Source: Avena insularis
Lineage: Eukaryota > Streptophyta > Magnoliopsida > Poales > Poaceae
Direction: 5' to 3'
Length of the DNA stretch: 64,000 nucleotides
NCBI GenBank assembly: GCA_023614405.1
Contig: CM042684.1
Location: 208,264,941-208,328,940, forward strand
The position numbers and the translations under genes were made by a program. Positions 1-10,756 of this stretch are shown piece after piece; positions within the stretch are counted from its first letter, which is position 1, and each line of letters begins with the position of its first letter. Below the pieces are notes generated by a model. It was not told the origin of the DNA. It saw only the letters and a list, made by a program, of their open reading frames with translations, and did not search any database.

Positions 1-822
1 ATACTAACTCTTGGAGTTGCTAGCATCTACTTGGCCAAGATAGCTACTAACAACGGAAAGCATGCAAGATCACAAATAACAAAGACATGATAGAATCAAT
101 AATCAATCTGAAATAGCATCTCAATATCCATCGGATCCCCGAAAACACAACATGCAGAATTACAAATAGATGATCTTGATCATGAACGGAGCTCACAAGA
201 TCTAGACATGAAAGCACAAAGGAGGAGAACCAGCCATCTAGCTACTACATGGATCCGTAGTCCAAGGATGAACTACTCACGCATCACACCGGAGGCTTGC
301 ATGGTGATGAAGAAGGCCTCCAGGGTGAATTCCCCTCTCCGGCAGGGTGCCGGGAAGAGCTTCAGATCCCTCCCGATCTAGGGATGGAGATGACGGCGGA
401 TACAGACTCTTTCGTGGATTTTTGATCGGACACTTAGGGTTTTCGTCCCGAGGGAAATATATAGGCGGAAGGAGAGGCCGAGGGGGTGCCGGGAGCGGCC
501 ACACCACCCCCTGGCACGGGCCAGGCCTGGCCGCGTGGCCAGGTGGTGTGGTGGCCCCTCTCCGTCTCGTATTCTGGCACTTGATGACATCCGGAAAAAT
601 AGGCACTTTGGCTTTTGTCCCGTCCAATTCCGAGAATATTCATTTTCTAACTTTCCTGGAACCAAAAACAACAGAAAACAGGCAGTTGGCACTGTGGCTC
701 TTGTTAATAGGTTAGTCCAAGAAATCAAATGAAAAGTACTCCAAAGTTGGAACCAAACACAAGAAAGTGGATAAAACCAAGCATGGAACATCAAAAATTA
801 TAGATACATTTGCAATGTATCA
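1..822 (-). repeat. 3' LTR of A (truncated by window edge)
   Basis: Matches 5424-6253 base for base apart from scattered substitutions and an 8-9 bp indel near 558/5982. Only the start (U3 side) of the LTR as read on the minus strand is present. Confidence 0.9.
455..551 (-). promoter_or_regulatory. TATA box and upstream inverted repeat in A 3' LTR
   Basis: On the minus strand CCTATATATTT (465-455) is a TATA box. Upstream of it, CCACACCACC (499-508) and GGTGGTGTGG (542-551) are perfect 10-bp inverted arms enclosing a GC-rich GGCCAGGCCTGGCC core. The near arm ends 34 bp from the TATA box. Confidence 0.6.
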
Positions 823-837
823 ACATCCCCAAGCTTA
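823..837 (-). other. Polypurine tract of A
   Basis: The minus strand reads TAAGCTTGGGGATGT directly before the LTR start TGATACATTG. This is the position of the plus-strand primer. Confidence 0.75.
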
Positions 838-3600
838 ACTCCTGCTCTTCCTCGAGTAGGTAAGTGATAAAAAGAAAGAATAATTTTTGAGGTGACATGC
901 ACCATCAAAGACTTGATCAAAGTATTTGCAAAACATTCAAAGCTAGGATCATAGTACTTCAATCATAACATGAAAGACAAAGTTCTATCAATAAGCAAAA
1001 GAAACTATGATGCAACATGAAAAGGCACAAACAAAAGATTCATGAATAACAATGCTTTGCAAGACGTTTGTTTGTTTCACATAAAGAAAACATAGCATAC
1101 TAGTATTCAGCTTGTCCCTCAATAGAGTAGCAAATATACATGCATAGGACACCTTCAAAGTTCATAAGAGTGACTAGATACAATAGTTTAAAACAAGCAA
1201 TATCAAGTTATGCATCAATCAATTAGTCTTGGGACAATGCACATAGAACTAAGAATGGCCACTATGCTCTCAAAGTAGGTGCATAAAGATAGAAGGTGGA
1301 GACTCAATATAATGGTGGAAGAAAGGCCTTTAAAAGGAAGTAGGGCTTCAAGTCTCATAAAGAGCTTCCAAAAATTATGGTACTTATAGCTTTCAGCTCT
1401 CATTGCCCCTATCATAAGCATCTTTAAGGTGATTAAGGTTAAAGTGACACAACTAAGAAGATATGCTTGACAAGTTATAAACCGAAATCTCATGCCCCTT
1501 ACTTACGAAGACCGATCCTCATGCTACTCAACTTCAGTCACGGTAAGATTTTGTCATTGTAAGTATATGTGTATCATTAAGAACCGCCAACGGGGTACCC
1601 CTTGCACATGATATGGGAGCTTTCCCATAATCAAAATGACAAGGCAAGCAGACAATGAGCATCTCAGCGATCTTTTTATTTGCTATTTGCATAGGTTTTT
1701 ATTGAGGATGCTTCATAGAGTGCTCATTATGGTGATGCTGCAAGTTTCCACCATGATTAGGCATGGCTTAGGCTAGCGGCCCATGCGTTTCTCTAACACA
1801 CGTACAAACTCCATGATCTTACAAGTTCCACTTTTATTTCACACCGCCGGGATCCGTAAGCAAAAGAACATGATATCAACAGGGTACAAAGTACAAGTGC
1901 AATGTTGAAAGCGTTCCCCATGAAACATGGTTCTGCTAATTTCAACTTATAAAGCGCAAGCATATACGCAACAAAGAAGGACCCAATGGTTCAAGCTTAT
2001 TAGATGCAAAAAGTAAAGTGTGCCATCAAGTTCGTGAGAGCTTTAATCACTAGTTTTCTCATAACAAGTTTAATTTGGAAGGTAAACAAAAGCATGAATA
2101 TACTTGGAATAGCATAAGCTAGTAGGTAGGTATGGTGGACTCTTTGGAATAACTTGGTTTAGGGAGTTGGATGCATGAGTGGAACTCATACTTTGTTGTG
2201 GAGGCTAGCAAAAGACTGGGAGCGACAAACGAAGAGAGCAATAATGGCCATAATCATGCAGAGCGACAAAACATCATTGATCAAAGCATAAAGTGATACT
2301 ACAAGTTGAAAACTAAAGGATCATAAAGGCTTATGGTGACTTGAGATAGTCATAACATGGTGTGAGCATGCGCCAAGTCAACCCAAATAAAGCATCAACG
2401 GAGAATACCACTATACTATGCTTTAATATGCTAAAACAACGCATGATTTATCCAAGGCACATTAAGCAATCTCAATTGTTTATAACAAGTCGTGCTACAG
2501 CAAAGAATACTAAGCATAAAGCCAAAACAATATCAAGCATGGCATGACAAAGCATATGCCACAGTCAAAAACAAGCTCTTTTTACCACATAAGCATGAAC
2601 TTTCCTACTCTTTTCCAAACCAAACTAAACTATTTGCAAACCAATGTATGAAAGAGGGGGTCCAACCAATTTATTCAGAAAACTAAGCAAACAAAAGCAA
2701 ATGAAAAACCAAAACGAAATTGAAAAGAAGACGCTCCAAGAACAACACAACTGTGCATAAAACAATAAAAATGAAGCGTTTGGAAGAAACCTGGAATTTT
2801 TATTGATGAAGAAGGGGATGCCTTGGGCATCCCCAAGCTTTGACGCTTGTACTTCTTGGATATTTCTTGGGGTCAAATGAAAAACCAAAACGAAAATGAA
2901 AAGAAGACGCTCCAAGAACAACACAACTGTGCATAAAACAATAAAAATGAAGCGTTTGGAAGAAACCTAGAATTTTTATTGATGAAGAAGGGGATGCCTT
3001 GGGCATCCCCAAGCTTTGACGCTTGTACTTCTTGGATATTTCTTGGGGTGACACGCGTGGCATCCCCAAGCTTGAGCTTTAGTCCATCCTTCATCTCATT
3101 ACTCATTCCTTTCATACACCTGAAATTTTTCCTTCATACAAAACTTCACACAATCTTTATTAGCAACATTAGTGCACTCAAGATAAATAAGTCTTAAGGT
3201 TCAGTTATAACACCAAATAAACTTCCATTAGAACACTATCTACTGTATCTCTTCCCTCAAAAAGCTCAATTCCCCAAAAGAGCTCAAAAAGGAACCAACA
3301 AGAAGTAAATGCAGAAAATGTCAGAAATGTGTCAAAACAGACCAACAGGTTAAGACGAATTTTTTCGAAGACCTTCTGTTGCTCAAATAAAAAAGTGTTG
3401 AACTAAGTAAAGTTAGATAACAACCTGGGTCAGAATCACAAAAAATTACAGCTCAATCCGACATAGAGAGCTCTCTCACGAATTTTTACGGTGAAGCACA
3501 AAAATCTGTTTCGGGACAGCAACTTTCCCAATCATTACTTCTCTCTCATTAGAGGTTACTCTTGGCACAAAAAGCAAATAAAAAGGATAAGGAGAGGTTA
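838..3600 (-). other. 3' non-coding region of A
   Basis: No ORF here resembles a protein. Blocks such as 1210-1245 and 1680-1850 match, in reverse complement, the region 44160-44860 of element I. This includes the CTATTTGCATAGG motif near 1690, which is triplicated in I. Copies of CATCCCCAAGCTT at about 2829-2841, 3005-3017 and 3061-3073 repeat the terminal polypurine motif. Confidence 0.7.
2698..3049. repeat. 176-bp tandem duplication in A
   Basis: 2698-2873 and 2874-3049 are two head-to-tail copies with only about two visible differences, so the event is recent. Each copy carries a hairpin GGGGATGCC-TTG-GGCATCCCC (first copy 2814-2834) and a polypurine-like AAGCTTGGGG on the minus strand. 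Confidence 0.9.
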
Positions 3601-4329
3601 TTACAGAGGTAATAACTTCCAAGAGTCATCTAAAACTTTTGGGTTATGTCCCAATAAGTACTTTTCTTTAACGCCTTTAAGATAGGCATAAGAAGCAAAG
3701 AAAGAATCAAGTGTTCTCAAGTGAAGAAGCATTAAGATTAATACCAGAAATATTTCAACAAGGCAAGGTATATCATCCAAATAAGTTCTAGAGGATCCTC
3801 TCTCAATGCTCTTAGGTTCACTATTCTCATCAAAAGGGTTTGCAGGAACAATCCAATCAAGATTCTTTTCTATGGCATCATGTATTGCTATTAGTTTAAA
3901 GGGTGTTGGTATCTTAGGTTCCTCCCCATTAGGTTCGGTTTTGTTCATCTTTTCTCGTGTACCAACAACATCTACACATGAGCCTAGCATATTGAAACGT
4001 TCAAAGACTTTCCTAGCTTCCTTGGCAACATCATAGAACTCCTTAAACAAAGTTTCTAAAATTAAATCCCTCTTATCAGGATCCTCAATTTCTTTAAGCT
4101 TAAGAAACATTACTTGCATTAAGAGGTTGAGATTAACAAACCTAGCTTCTAACATGTGAATTAAAGAAGCTGCAGCAATCTCATAGTTTGGAGCAAGTTC
4201 TACAAGGGATCTATCCTCAGTATCTTCATGCTTACTAACATGATTAAAGAATTCTTCAATGTTATCTTTCCCAATTATAGAACCATTACCAATTGGAAGG
4301 TCTTTCAGGGTGAATGTAGGGATCAACAT
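3601..4329 (-). CDS. ORF of unknown function in element A (242 aa)
   Basis: This is the only substantial ORF of A. It starts at an ATG about 270 nt downstream of the primer site, as expected for the first cistron of an LTR element. The product is 242 residues, begins MLIPTFTLKDL, is rich in acidic and amphipathic helices, and ends in a hydrophobic stretch (about residues 188-204) followed by a basic tail. It has no zinc knuckle, DxG protease or RT motif. Similar predicted proteins are, as I recall, common in Triticeae repeats, but I know of no function. It could be a gag-like or packaging protein of a non-autonomous family, or a remnant gag N-terminus. The intact frame suggests either youth or constraint. 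Confidence 0.55.
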   Translation of the reverse strand: MLIPTFTLKDLPIGNGSIIGKDNIEEFFNHVSKHEDTEDRSLVELAPNYEIAAASLIHMLEARFVNLNLLMQVMFLKLKEIEDPDKRDLILETLFKEFYDVAKEARKVFERFNMLGSCVDVVGTREKMNKTEPNGEEPKIPTPFKLIAIHDAIEKNLDWIVPANPFDENSEPKSIERGSSRTYLDDIPCLVEIFLVLILMLLHLRTLDSFFASYAYLKGVKEKYLLGHNPKVLDDSWKLLPL

Positions 4330-4531
4330 GGTGAGCTAAGGAAGAGGTGACAACTAAAGGAGACTTATTTTTTTTGTGTTTTTGGTAAAGAAAGCAAACT
4401 AGTAAAACTATTTTTTTGTGTGTTTTTGATAACAAAACAAGCAAACAAAGCAAAAAGAAACTAAGCAAAACAAAAACAACAAAGTGAAGAGATTGGTTAT
4501 GAGGGACTCCCCTTGTGAAGATGTCCTTGAC
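4330..4531 (-). other. 5' leader of A between primer site and ORF
   Basis: A/T-rich, with several near-homopolymer runs and repeated caaaca/aacaaa strings. No ORF of note. Confidence 0.6.
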
Positions 4532-4655
4532 TCCCTGGCAACGACGCCAGAAAAATCTTTGATGGCGTGTAGTTGACGTGGGAGTTTCTTCTTCGTTGTT
4601 CCCCAGCAACGGCGCCAGAAAAATGCTTGATGGCTCAGTGCACGGCGCCCAGAAA
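4532..4655 (-). other. Three tRNA-Asp-like primer-binding sites of A
   Basis: TCCCCAGCAACGGCGCCA (4600-4617, + strand) resembles the 3' end of plant tRNA-Asp, so the minus strand is a primer site. A degenerate copy, TCCCTGGCAACGACGCCA, lies at 4532-4549, 68 bp deeper. A truncated copy ending GGCGCCCAGAAAA lies at 4645-4657, next to the LTR. The middle copy is best preserved, although it is not the one nearest the LTR. Confidence 0.7.
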
Positions 4656-4671
4656 AGTGCTGGTGCGTGGT

Positions 4672-6253
4672 TGATGTAGATCTCGTTGGGAACCCCAAGA
4701 GGAAGGTATGATGATCACAGCAGCAAGTTTCCCTCAGTTATGAAACCAAGGTTTAATCGAACCAGTAGGAGCAAGGAAACACCCCAAAGGTGTTACTAGC
4801 TGAGCTTTGGCAGGGCGCACCACCGGTGCTAGTAGCAACGTGGATACCTGCACAACACAACCGCAGAACTTTGTCCCCAACTTGCAATGAGGTTGTCAAT
4901 CTCACCGTGTTTTGCGGAAAACAAAGGATTAAACGTATCGAATGGAAAGAAGTAATAGTTTACAGAAAGTAAACACAAAGCAGTAAAAGATTGTAGATTG
5001 TATGTAAAGAAAAGGACCGGGATCCATAGTTCACTAGAGGTGGCTCTCCTTAGATAGATAACATGTTGGGTGAACAAATTACAGCGGGGCAATTGACAAA
5101 CACCGAGAAAGCAATACATGCATATACTAATCATCTTGACTCCTTTGAGACTTGATTGGGCATTACAACATTATACATAGACCGCCATCCAACTGCATCT
5201 ATGACTAATAATCCACCTTCAGGTTATCATCCGAACCCCCTCCAGTATTAAGTTGCAAGCAACAGATTATTGCTTTACGAATTGCGTGTAAAGTAAACAA
5301 TACGATTATTCTATGAACAAAGGATTGTTGTTTTCTACCTAGTAGCAACATCACATCTAGTACCTTAGAGATTTCTGTCACTTCCCCAGATTACCAGAGG
5401 CATGAACCCACTATCGAGCATAAATACTAACTCTTGGAGTTGCTAGCATCTACTTGGCCAAGATAGCTACTAACAACGGAAAGCATGCAAGATCACAAAT
5501 AACAAAGAAATGATAGAATCAATAATCAATCTGAAATAGCATCTCAATATCCATCGGATCCCCACAAACACAACATGCAGAATTACAAATAGATGATCTT
5601 GATCATGAATGGAGCTCACAAGATCTAGACATGAAAGCACAAAGGAGGAGAACCAACCATCTAGCTACTACATGGATCCGTAGTCCAAGGATGAACTACT
5701 CACGCATCACACCGGAGGCTTGCATGGTGATGAAGAAGGCCTCCAGGGTGAATTCCCCTCTCCGATAGGGTGCCGGGAAGAGCTTCAGATCCCTCTAGAT
5801 CTAGGGATGGAGATGACGGCGGCTACAGACTCTTTCGTGGATTTTTGATCGGGCACTTAGGGTTTTCGTCCCGAGGGTAATATATAGGCAGAAGGAGAGG
5901 CCGAGGGGGTGCCGAGAGCGGCCACACCATCCCCTAGCACGGGTCAGGCCTGGCCGCGCGGCCAGGTGGTGTGGTGGCCCCCTGGCCCCTCTCCGTCTCG
6001 TATTCTGGCACTTGATGACATCCGGAAAAATAGGCACTTTGGCTTTTTTCCCGTCCAATTCCGAGAATATTCATTTTCTGACTTTCCTAGAACCAAAAAT
6101 AGCAGAAAACAGGCAGCTGGCACTGTGGCTCTTGTTAATAGGTTAGTCCAAGAAATCATATGAAAAGTACTCCAAAGTTGGAACCAAACACAAGAAAGTG
6201 GATAAAACCAAGCATGGAACATCAAAAATTATAGATACATTTGCAATGTATCA
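4672..6253 (-). repeat. 5' LTR of A (1582 bp)
   Basis: On the + strand it runs from TGATGTAG to GTATCA, so the minus strand has TG...CA ends. It is complete and pairs with 1-822. Minus-strand TATA at 5888-5879. Confidence 0.85.
5879..5974 (-). promoter_or_regulatory. TATA box and upstream inverted repeat in A 5' LTR
   Basis: Minus-strand CCTATATATT (5888-5879). The upstream arms are 5922-5931 (one mismatch) and GGTGGTGTGG (5965-5974). Same layout and spacing as in the 3' LTR. Confidence 0.55.
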
Positions 6254-7261
6254 GTTCACACCGACAAGTATGGAGGTAAGGGAGGAAGCCAAGAGAACCA
6301 AGCCTAACAAGATGAAGGCTTGGAAGAGAAGACGGAAGAAGCAGCAACTGAAGCCCCAGAGTCTCCGGCCCTCAAGCCTGGATTCTCTAGCCTCCAACCC
6401 TAGAGTCTCCTACTAGGACTCCGACCAAGACTCTAGACTCTCCCCAGGAGCATTCAGTACACCCCTCCGGAGACAAGCCCGGAGAACGACGTCCACCGTG
6501 GAGTCTCCGGCCACCCCGGAGTCTCTGGCCTTCTACACCGGAGTCTCTGGCCCTTCGCATTGGAGTCTCCACCCCAGGACTCCGGACGGGACTCCGGCCG
6601 CCCACTTGGAAGTCTCTGCATGCCACCCCGGAGTCTACCCCGGAGAGCGTCATTGACCCCGGAGTCTCCGGCCCCTACACCCCAGAGTCTCCGGCCTAAG
6701 TGGACTGGTCCTGCGCCTTGAGCTGGGCCTCCGACCCATGTACCCCTCTTATCCGTAGAAACCCTAGTTTTATGCCCAAACTACCCCTTGTTATCTGGCT
6801 GGCCTATATATAGTGCCCACCCCCTCATGTAACCCGAGGCATAGATGATAGACTAAAGACACCCCTTTTGTGGAATCTCTAGTTTTGCCTCATCCCCTTG
6901 GTAAAGGGGACCGACTATCGTAACCACCTTGTTGGAGTTTGCATCGCGCCTCCCTTGTTGTACAAGGCCTTGGCATTGGTGTACCTTTGCCAAGTTGTCA
7001 AGAACCTCTCCAAGGTGTTCTTCCCTCTCTGCTTGGGATCGAGGGAGAACGTTGACCAATCTTTCCTTGCGAGCATTCTATCAGACCGGTGGCCACCGGT
7101 GGGAGCAATTGGCCTTGTATCGTGTGAGTTTTGCATGTGTTCATCGTGTTCCGCGAGGTGTGCATCCTCTTCCGCTACCTTCTCCCTTTCCCCGCGCTTT
7201 CCCATTGATTTGACCACGAGATCCGTGAAAATCAGGCCACCCACGGGGTTACCCCTTAACA
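6254..7261 (+). repeat. 5' LTR of F (5' end displaced by A)
   Basis: From 6254 it matches 59506-60032 of the F 3' LTR, including the CCGGAGTCTCCGG-type array (about 6355-6700) and the TATA box. It ends ...CCTTAACA, as E-family LTRs end ...CCTCAACA. About 160 bp at its left lie beyond A, outside the window. Confidence 0.75.
6350..6813 (+). promoter_or_regulatory. Palindrome array and TATA box in F 5' LTR
   Basis: CCTATATATAG at 6803-6813 is preceded by at least ten degenerate copies of the odd palindrome CCGGAGTCTCCGG (about 6355-6700). Confidence 0.6.
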
Positions 7262-7508
7262 TATCAACAGCTTTTGGTTGCCACGGATTTCTCATCGATT
7301 TGGTCTTCTCCCCATAAATTCAAAATTCCACCAAAAATAGCCCCAATTCGTGTTTTGGATCGATATGTGATTTGAGTGTGTTTTGGTAGGTTTTGATATG
7401 TGGATTACTTGCTAAACCTATTGATCTACCTTCCCCTGCGTTCCCATGGCCTAATTCCTTGATTTCCCCCATTTTTGAGGTTTTCCTTCGAGTTTTTCCG
7501 CCCAGAAC
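7262..7508 (+). other. Leader of F, first part
   Basis: Continues the F leader in parallel with 13174-13440 of E. The primer site is eroded: TATCAACAGC stands where E has TATTGGTATCAAGAGC. Interrupted by B at 7508. Confidence 0.6.
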
Positions 7509-8149
7509 TGATGAGGACATCCCTACAATTACACCTACTAAAGATGCTCCAACTGTTACAAGGAAGGATCAGTCCAATGAGATTAGAATTGGACCCATTA
7601 CAAGAGCTCGTGCTAAGCTACTTGAACAACAGGTGAATTTGCTCCTAAACGAATTTGGTACTTTAATTGATGAGAACTTTACACTACCTAAGTCTATGCA
7701 TGTATGTATGATCAGGTTCGTTTGAGGAACAAGCATGGCACGAGGAGGAGAAGGGCTACAAGAGGAGCCCAGCATGATGATCACCCAAGGATGCGCGAGG
7801 GAGGAGAGGGAGGAAGGCGCAAGAGAAGATCATCAAGAAGAAGACCACATTTAAACTATTTTGGAGTTGTTTCTTTCAAAGAACCTCTGGAATTACCCTG
7901 TGATTGAATTATACTACTCCAATTGAGTGTGATTTGTTGTTCCATTGGGAATTAGTAGATTGCAAACTACCGTTCGTGGTCGACGACTGCGTGCGCAAGA
8001 GCGTGGTGTTGTGAATATAATTGGGTTCGAGAGCTGTTGCATTGGCATCAAGGTTCGAGCGGGAGAGTTCATAACTACAAGCTATTTATCTATCCACCAT
8101 TATCATCATCGAAAAGTGCTTGCTGAGAAGATCGGGCCACCCCATATCA
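7509..8149 (+). repeat. 5' LTR of B (641 bp)
   Basis: Direct repeat of 22596-23237. The right half (about 7850-8149) is closely similar to the right half of the element C LTR; the left half is specific to B. Confidence 0.9.
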
Positions 8150-8152
8150 TCT

Positions 8153-8160
8153 TGGTATCA
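8153..8160 (+). other. Degenerate primer-binding site of B
   Basis: TGGTATCA follows the LTR after three bases, but the next bases are TATTTCC instead of GAGC. Only 8 nt of the tRNA-iMet-type site remain. Confidence 0.6.
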
Positions 8161-9199
8161 TATTTCCTCGTTTACTTGGTGAGCATCCACAAATCCATCC
8201 ATAGATTAGTTCGTGTTTTTCGTCCTATATAGAAAAAGCCTTACAAAAAGATTTTCCATAGCCTAGATTTCATTGCTTTCGAGTTTTAGTCGCTGATCGT
8301 TTTATCTTGTAGATCCGATCTGCAGGTTTTCCTCATAGGAGTCTAGTTTTTGTTTTGTCTAGGTTTTGGGTTTGATCTTGTTTTCCACCGTGTCCACCAT
8401 CACCATTTTCCGCAAGTTTTCATCGTTTGTCTGAATCCGCATAGCGTACCTTTGTTTGCATACCATAGACACAGCCTATCTACAACATCTGTGCCTAGGA
8501 ACGTACCCACGAGACTAGTTGCTTTGCTCCGACAGGCTACTCATTAGGTTTTCTAAGTGTAGAAATTTCCGACAAGCAAAAACCAGACTATCCGGCTGAA
8601 CCACACCAGACTATCCGGCCCAACCGGAGTCTCCAGCGCAAATCAACCGGACTTTTCGGCCAAGTTCTGTTATAAGTTGATGTACTCATTTGCATTGAGT
8701 CATATAGTTGAAAAAAGAGAGTCAGTATAAAAAAAGAGAAAAGAGCTACAAGCGTGACAAAAAGAGATATCAAAGTGTGCATTATTGGAGGCCTAGTTGA
8801 TCATAGCACTTGTAGATTAAGCAATCTTGTGCCTATTTACTTTGAGATTTTACTAGTGTCTCTCTTGTGCATTGCAATATTACTTTTGATAAGTTGCTTT
8901 GCCACGTTTATCTCCATCGTGTGTGTTTCTTGGGTTTTAATATGATCAGCACTAGGACTTGTTTGCGGTGTAGTTAGGATACCATACCTACAACTCCACC
9001 TTAAATAACCTGTGTGCCCTGTGATTGTTCTCTATACCCTCGATATTCACTTCATCACATCAGTGCATCAGTCTTTGATTTTGTTTTGGTAAAGCATCTC
9101 TATTCACTTTGGAACGGTAAGATCTCCTTTCTTGTCAGTTGAGTGAGTTGTGAGAGTTTCCACCAAACAGATTTTGATTTTTGCATTAACCTACTAATC
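8161..9199 (+). other. 5' leader of B
   Basis: No coding potential. Contains CCAGACTATCCGG-type motifs (8586-8665), an A/G-rich tract (8700-8765), and a stretch (8880-9190) nearly identical to the C leader 31690-31990. Confidence 0.7.
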
Positions 9200-10756
9200 A
9201 TGTCTTCTAGTGATGATGATGTTGTGTCGCAGAAAAAGAAGGATGAGGAACTTGTTAATTGGCGCGAATATGAGGCGCTGAAGTCCCACTTGACGCGTGT
9301 GTTTACCCACTCAACCGATGCCATTGACAAGAATATCCAAGATATGCAAATGACATTGGATCATAATGTTGGTGCCGTCACTACTATTCAAACTCAAGTG
9401 ATAGCAATCAATGTCAATGTCGCAACTTTGCAGAGTTCTATTGATGCCTTAACAGTAGCATTACCGCAATGGCAGGAACATCCACATGATGATTCTTTTG
9501 ATGACTATGATGAGGGTAGTGCGGCTGATGTTGCCCCATATCCTGGCAGGGGACGTGCCAATCCTCCTGCACCTACGCCTGCTACTGCACCTGCTTATGG
9601 CCACGGTTTTGCTCCTATTGGGTGTGCTCAACGCGTTCCGAACGAAGCTGCTAATGATGGTTTGGGGAAGCCAAAATTCTCAATTCCCAAGTTTGATGGC
9701 TCAATTGATCCTGAAGATTACCTCACATGGGAGTTGAAGATTGAGAAGCTCTGGCGTTTGTTTGAATATCTGGAAGACAAGGTCATCTTGCAGCATCAGA
9801 ATTTGATGGATATGCTTTGCGTTGGTGGGATGCCATTGTGCAGAATACAAGGGAGGATAATCAACTTCCTGTGATGGATTGGCGCGAGATGAAGCAAATT
9901 ATGAAGGCTCGTTTTGTACCCACCAACTACTTGCGATCAGTTTTTGATAAGTTGACACAATCGAGGCAAGGAACCATGTCAGTTGATGAGTACATGGAGA
10001 TGGAGATGCTTATGCAACTTGCTAGAGTTCGTGAATCCCTTGAGATGACTATGCAGCGATTCCTCAACAATTTGAAGTTACCAATCAAGAGCATTGCTCG
10101 TCATCACAAGTACGAGACTATGAATGAGCTTTTGCACCATGCTAGAGAGGCAATCACAGTTAGCTGAAGAAGCTAAGTCACGTACGCGGTTTCCATCTAC
10201 CAGTCATTTTGTGGTGAGGTCTACACCGCCACCACCTGTGGTGCCACCTGCAGCGGCTACTAGCCACCTTTCACCATCGGCCAAGCCTGCTCCCACGTCT
10301 TCTTATGGTTCCAGTGCTAGGAAGCCCGCTGCTAGCTCGGGTTCCAATATGTCAACTGCACGAACGCGCGATGTCGAGTGCCATACTTGTGGAGGAAGAG
10401 GACACTACAAGAGAGATTGTCCAAACCGCAAGGTGATGTTTGTCAATGAACAAGGAGAGTATGAGAGTGGAGATGATGTTGATACTCATGGCGACGATGG
10501 ATATGACAGTGAGGACGGTTTGGATGCCTTCCCTGAGCATGCGCCTACCATAGTGGTCTCTCCACGTACACTTAGCGTGCAGGCTGTTGTTGATTCTCAG
10601 TGCTGCAACTTGTTCCAAACAAAAGCACTCATTGGCCCTAACAAAGCTTGCAAGGTAATCATTGATGGAGGTAGCTACAGAAATCTTGCAAGTAAGGAGT
10701 TATGTGCCAAGCTGAATTTGACCTATTTACCTCATCCCAAGCCATACTACATATAA
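9200..10756 (+). pseudogene. gag: B gag and start of protease (broken)
   Basis: The start ATG at 9200 gives MSSSDDDVVSQ, and the C ORF has the same N-terminus. Residues 1-95 look like a coiled coil; then comes a Pro/Ala-rich linker, then the gag core (SIPKFDGSIDPEDYLTWE, about 9675-9740). A frameshift near 9796 moves the core to another frame (RWWDAIVQ, 9817 onward), and a second near 10155 moves it again. The CCHC knuckle CHTCGGRGHYKRDC is intact at 10379-10420. The protease motif VIIDGGSYRN keeps its catalytic Asp (codon 10664-10666). A TAA at 10754-10756 ends the frame where the sister family has Gln, a C-to-T change. Non-functional as it stands. Confidence 0.8.

Larger units (their letters stand above)
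1..6253 (-). mobile_element. Element A: non-autonomous Athila-type LTR retrotransposon (edge-truncated)
   Basis: Positions 1-822 are repeated at 5424-6253, so these are the two LTRs of one element. On the minus strand the LTR begins TGATACATTG and ends CTACATCA. A tRNA-Asp-like primer site lies at 4600-4617 and a polypurine tract at 823-837, so transcription runs from right to left and the far end of the 3' LTR lies outside the window. The interior (823-4671) has one sizeable ORF and no reverse transcriptase, RNase H or integrase, so it must be mobilised in trans. It sits inside the 5' LTR of F: the flank at 6254 resumes at the point matching about 59506 in the F 3' LTR. Its 3' non-coding part is homologous to that of element I. 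Confidence 0.85.

Noticed and set aside
277..794. Overlapping frames in the A LTR
   Set aside because: Located in GC-rich LTR promoter sequence around the inverted repeat, with no conserved motif.
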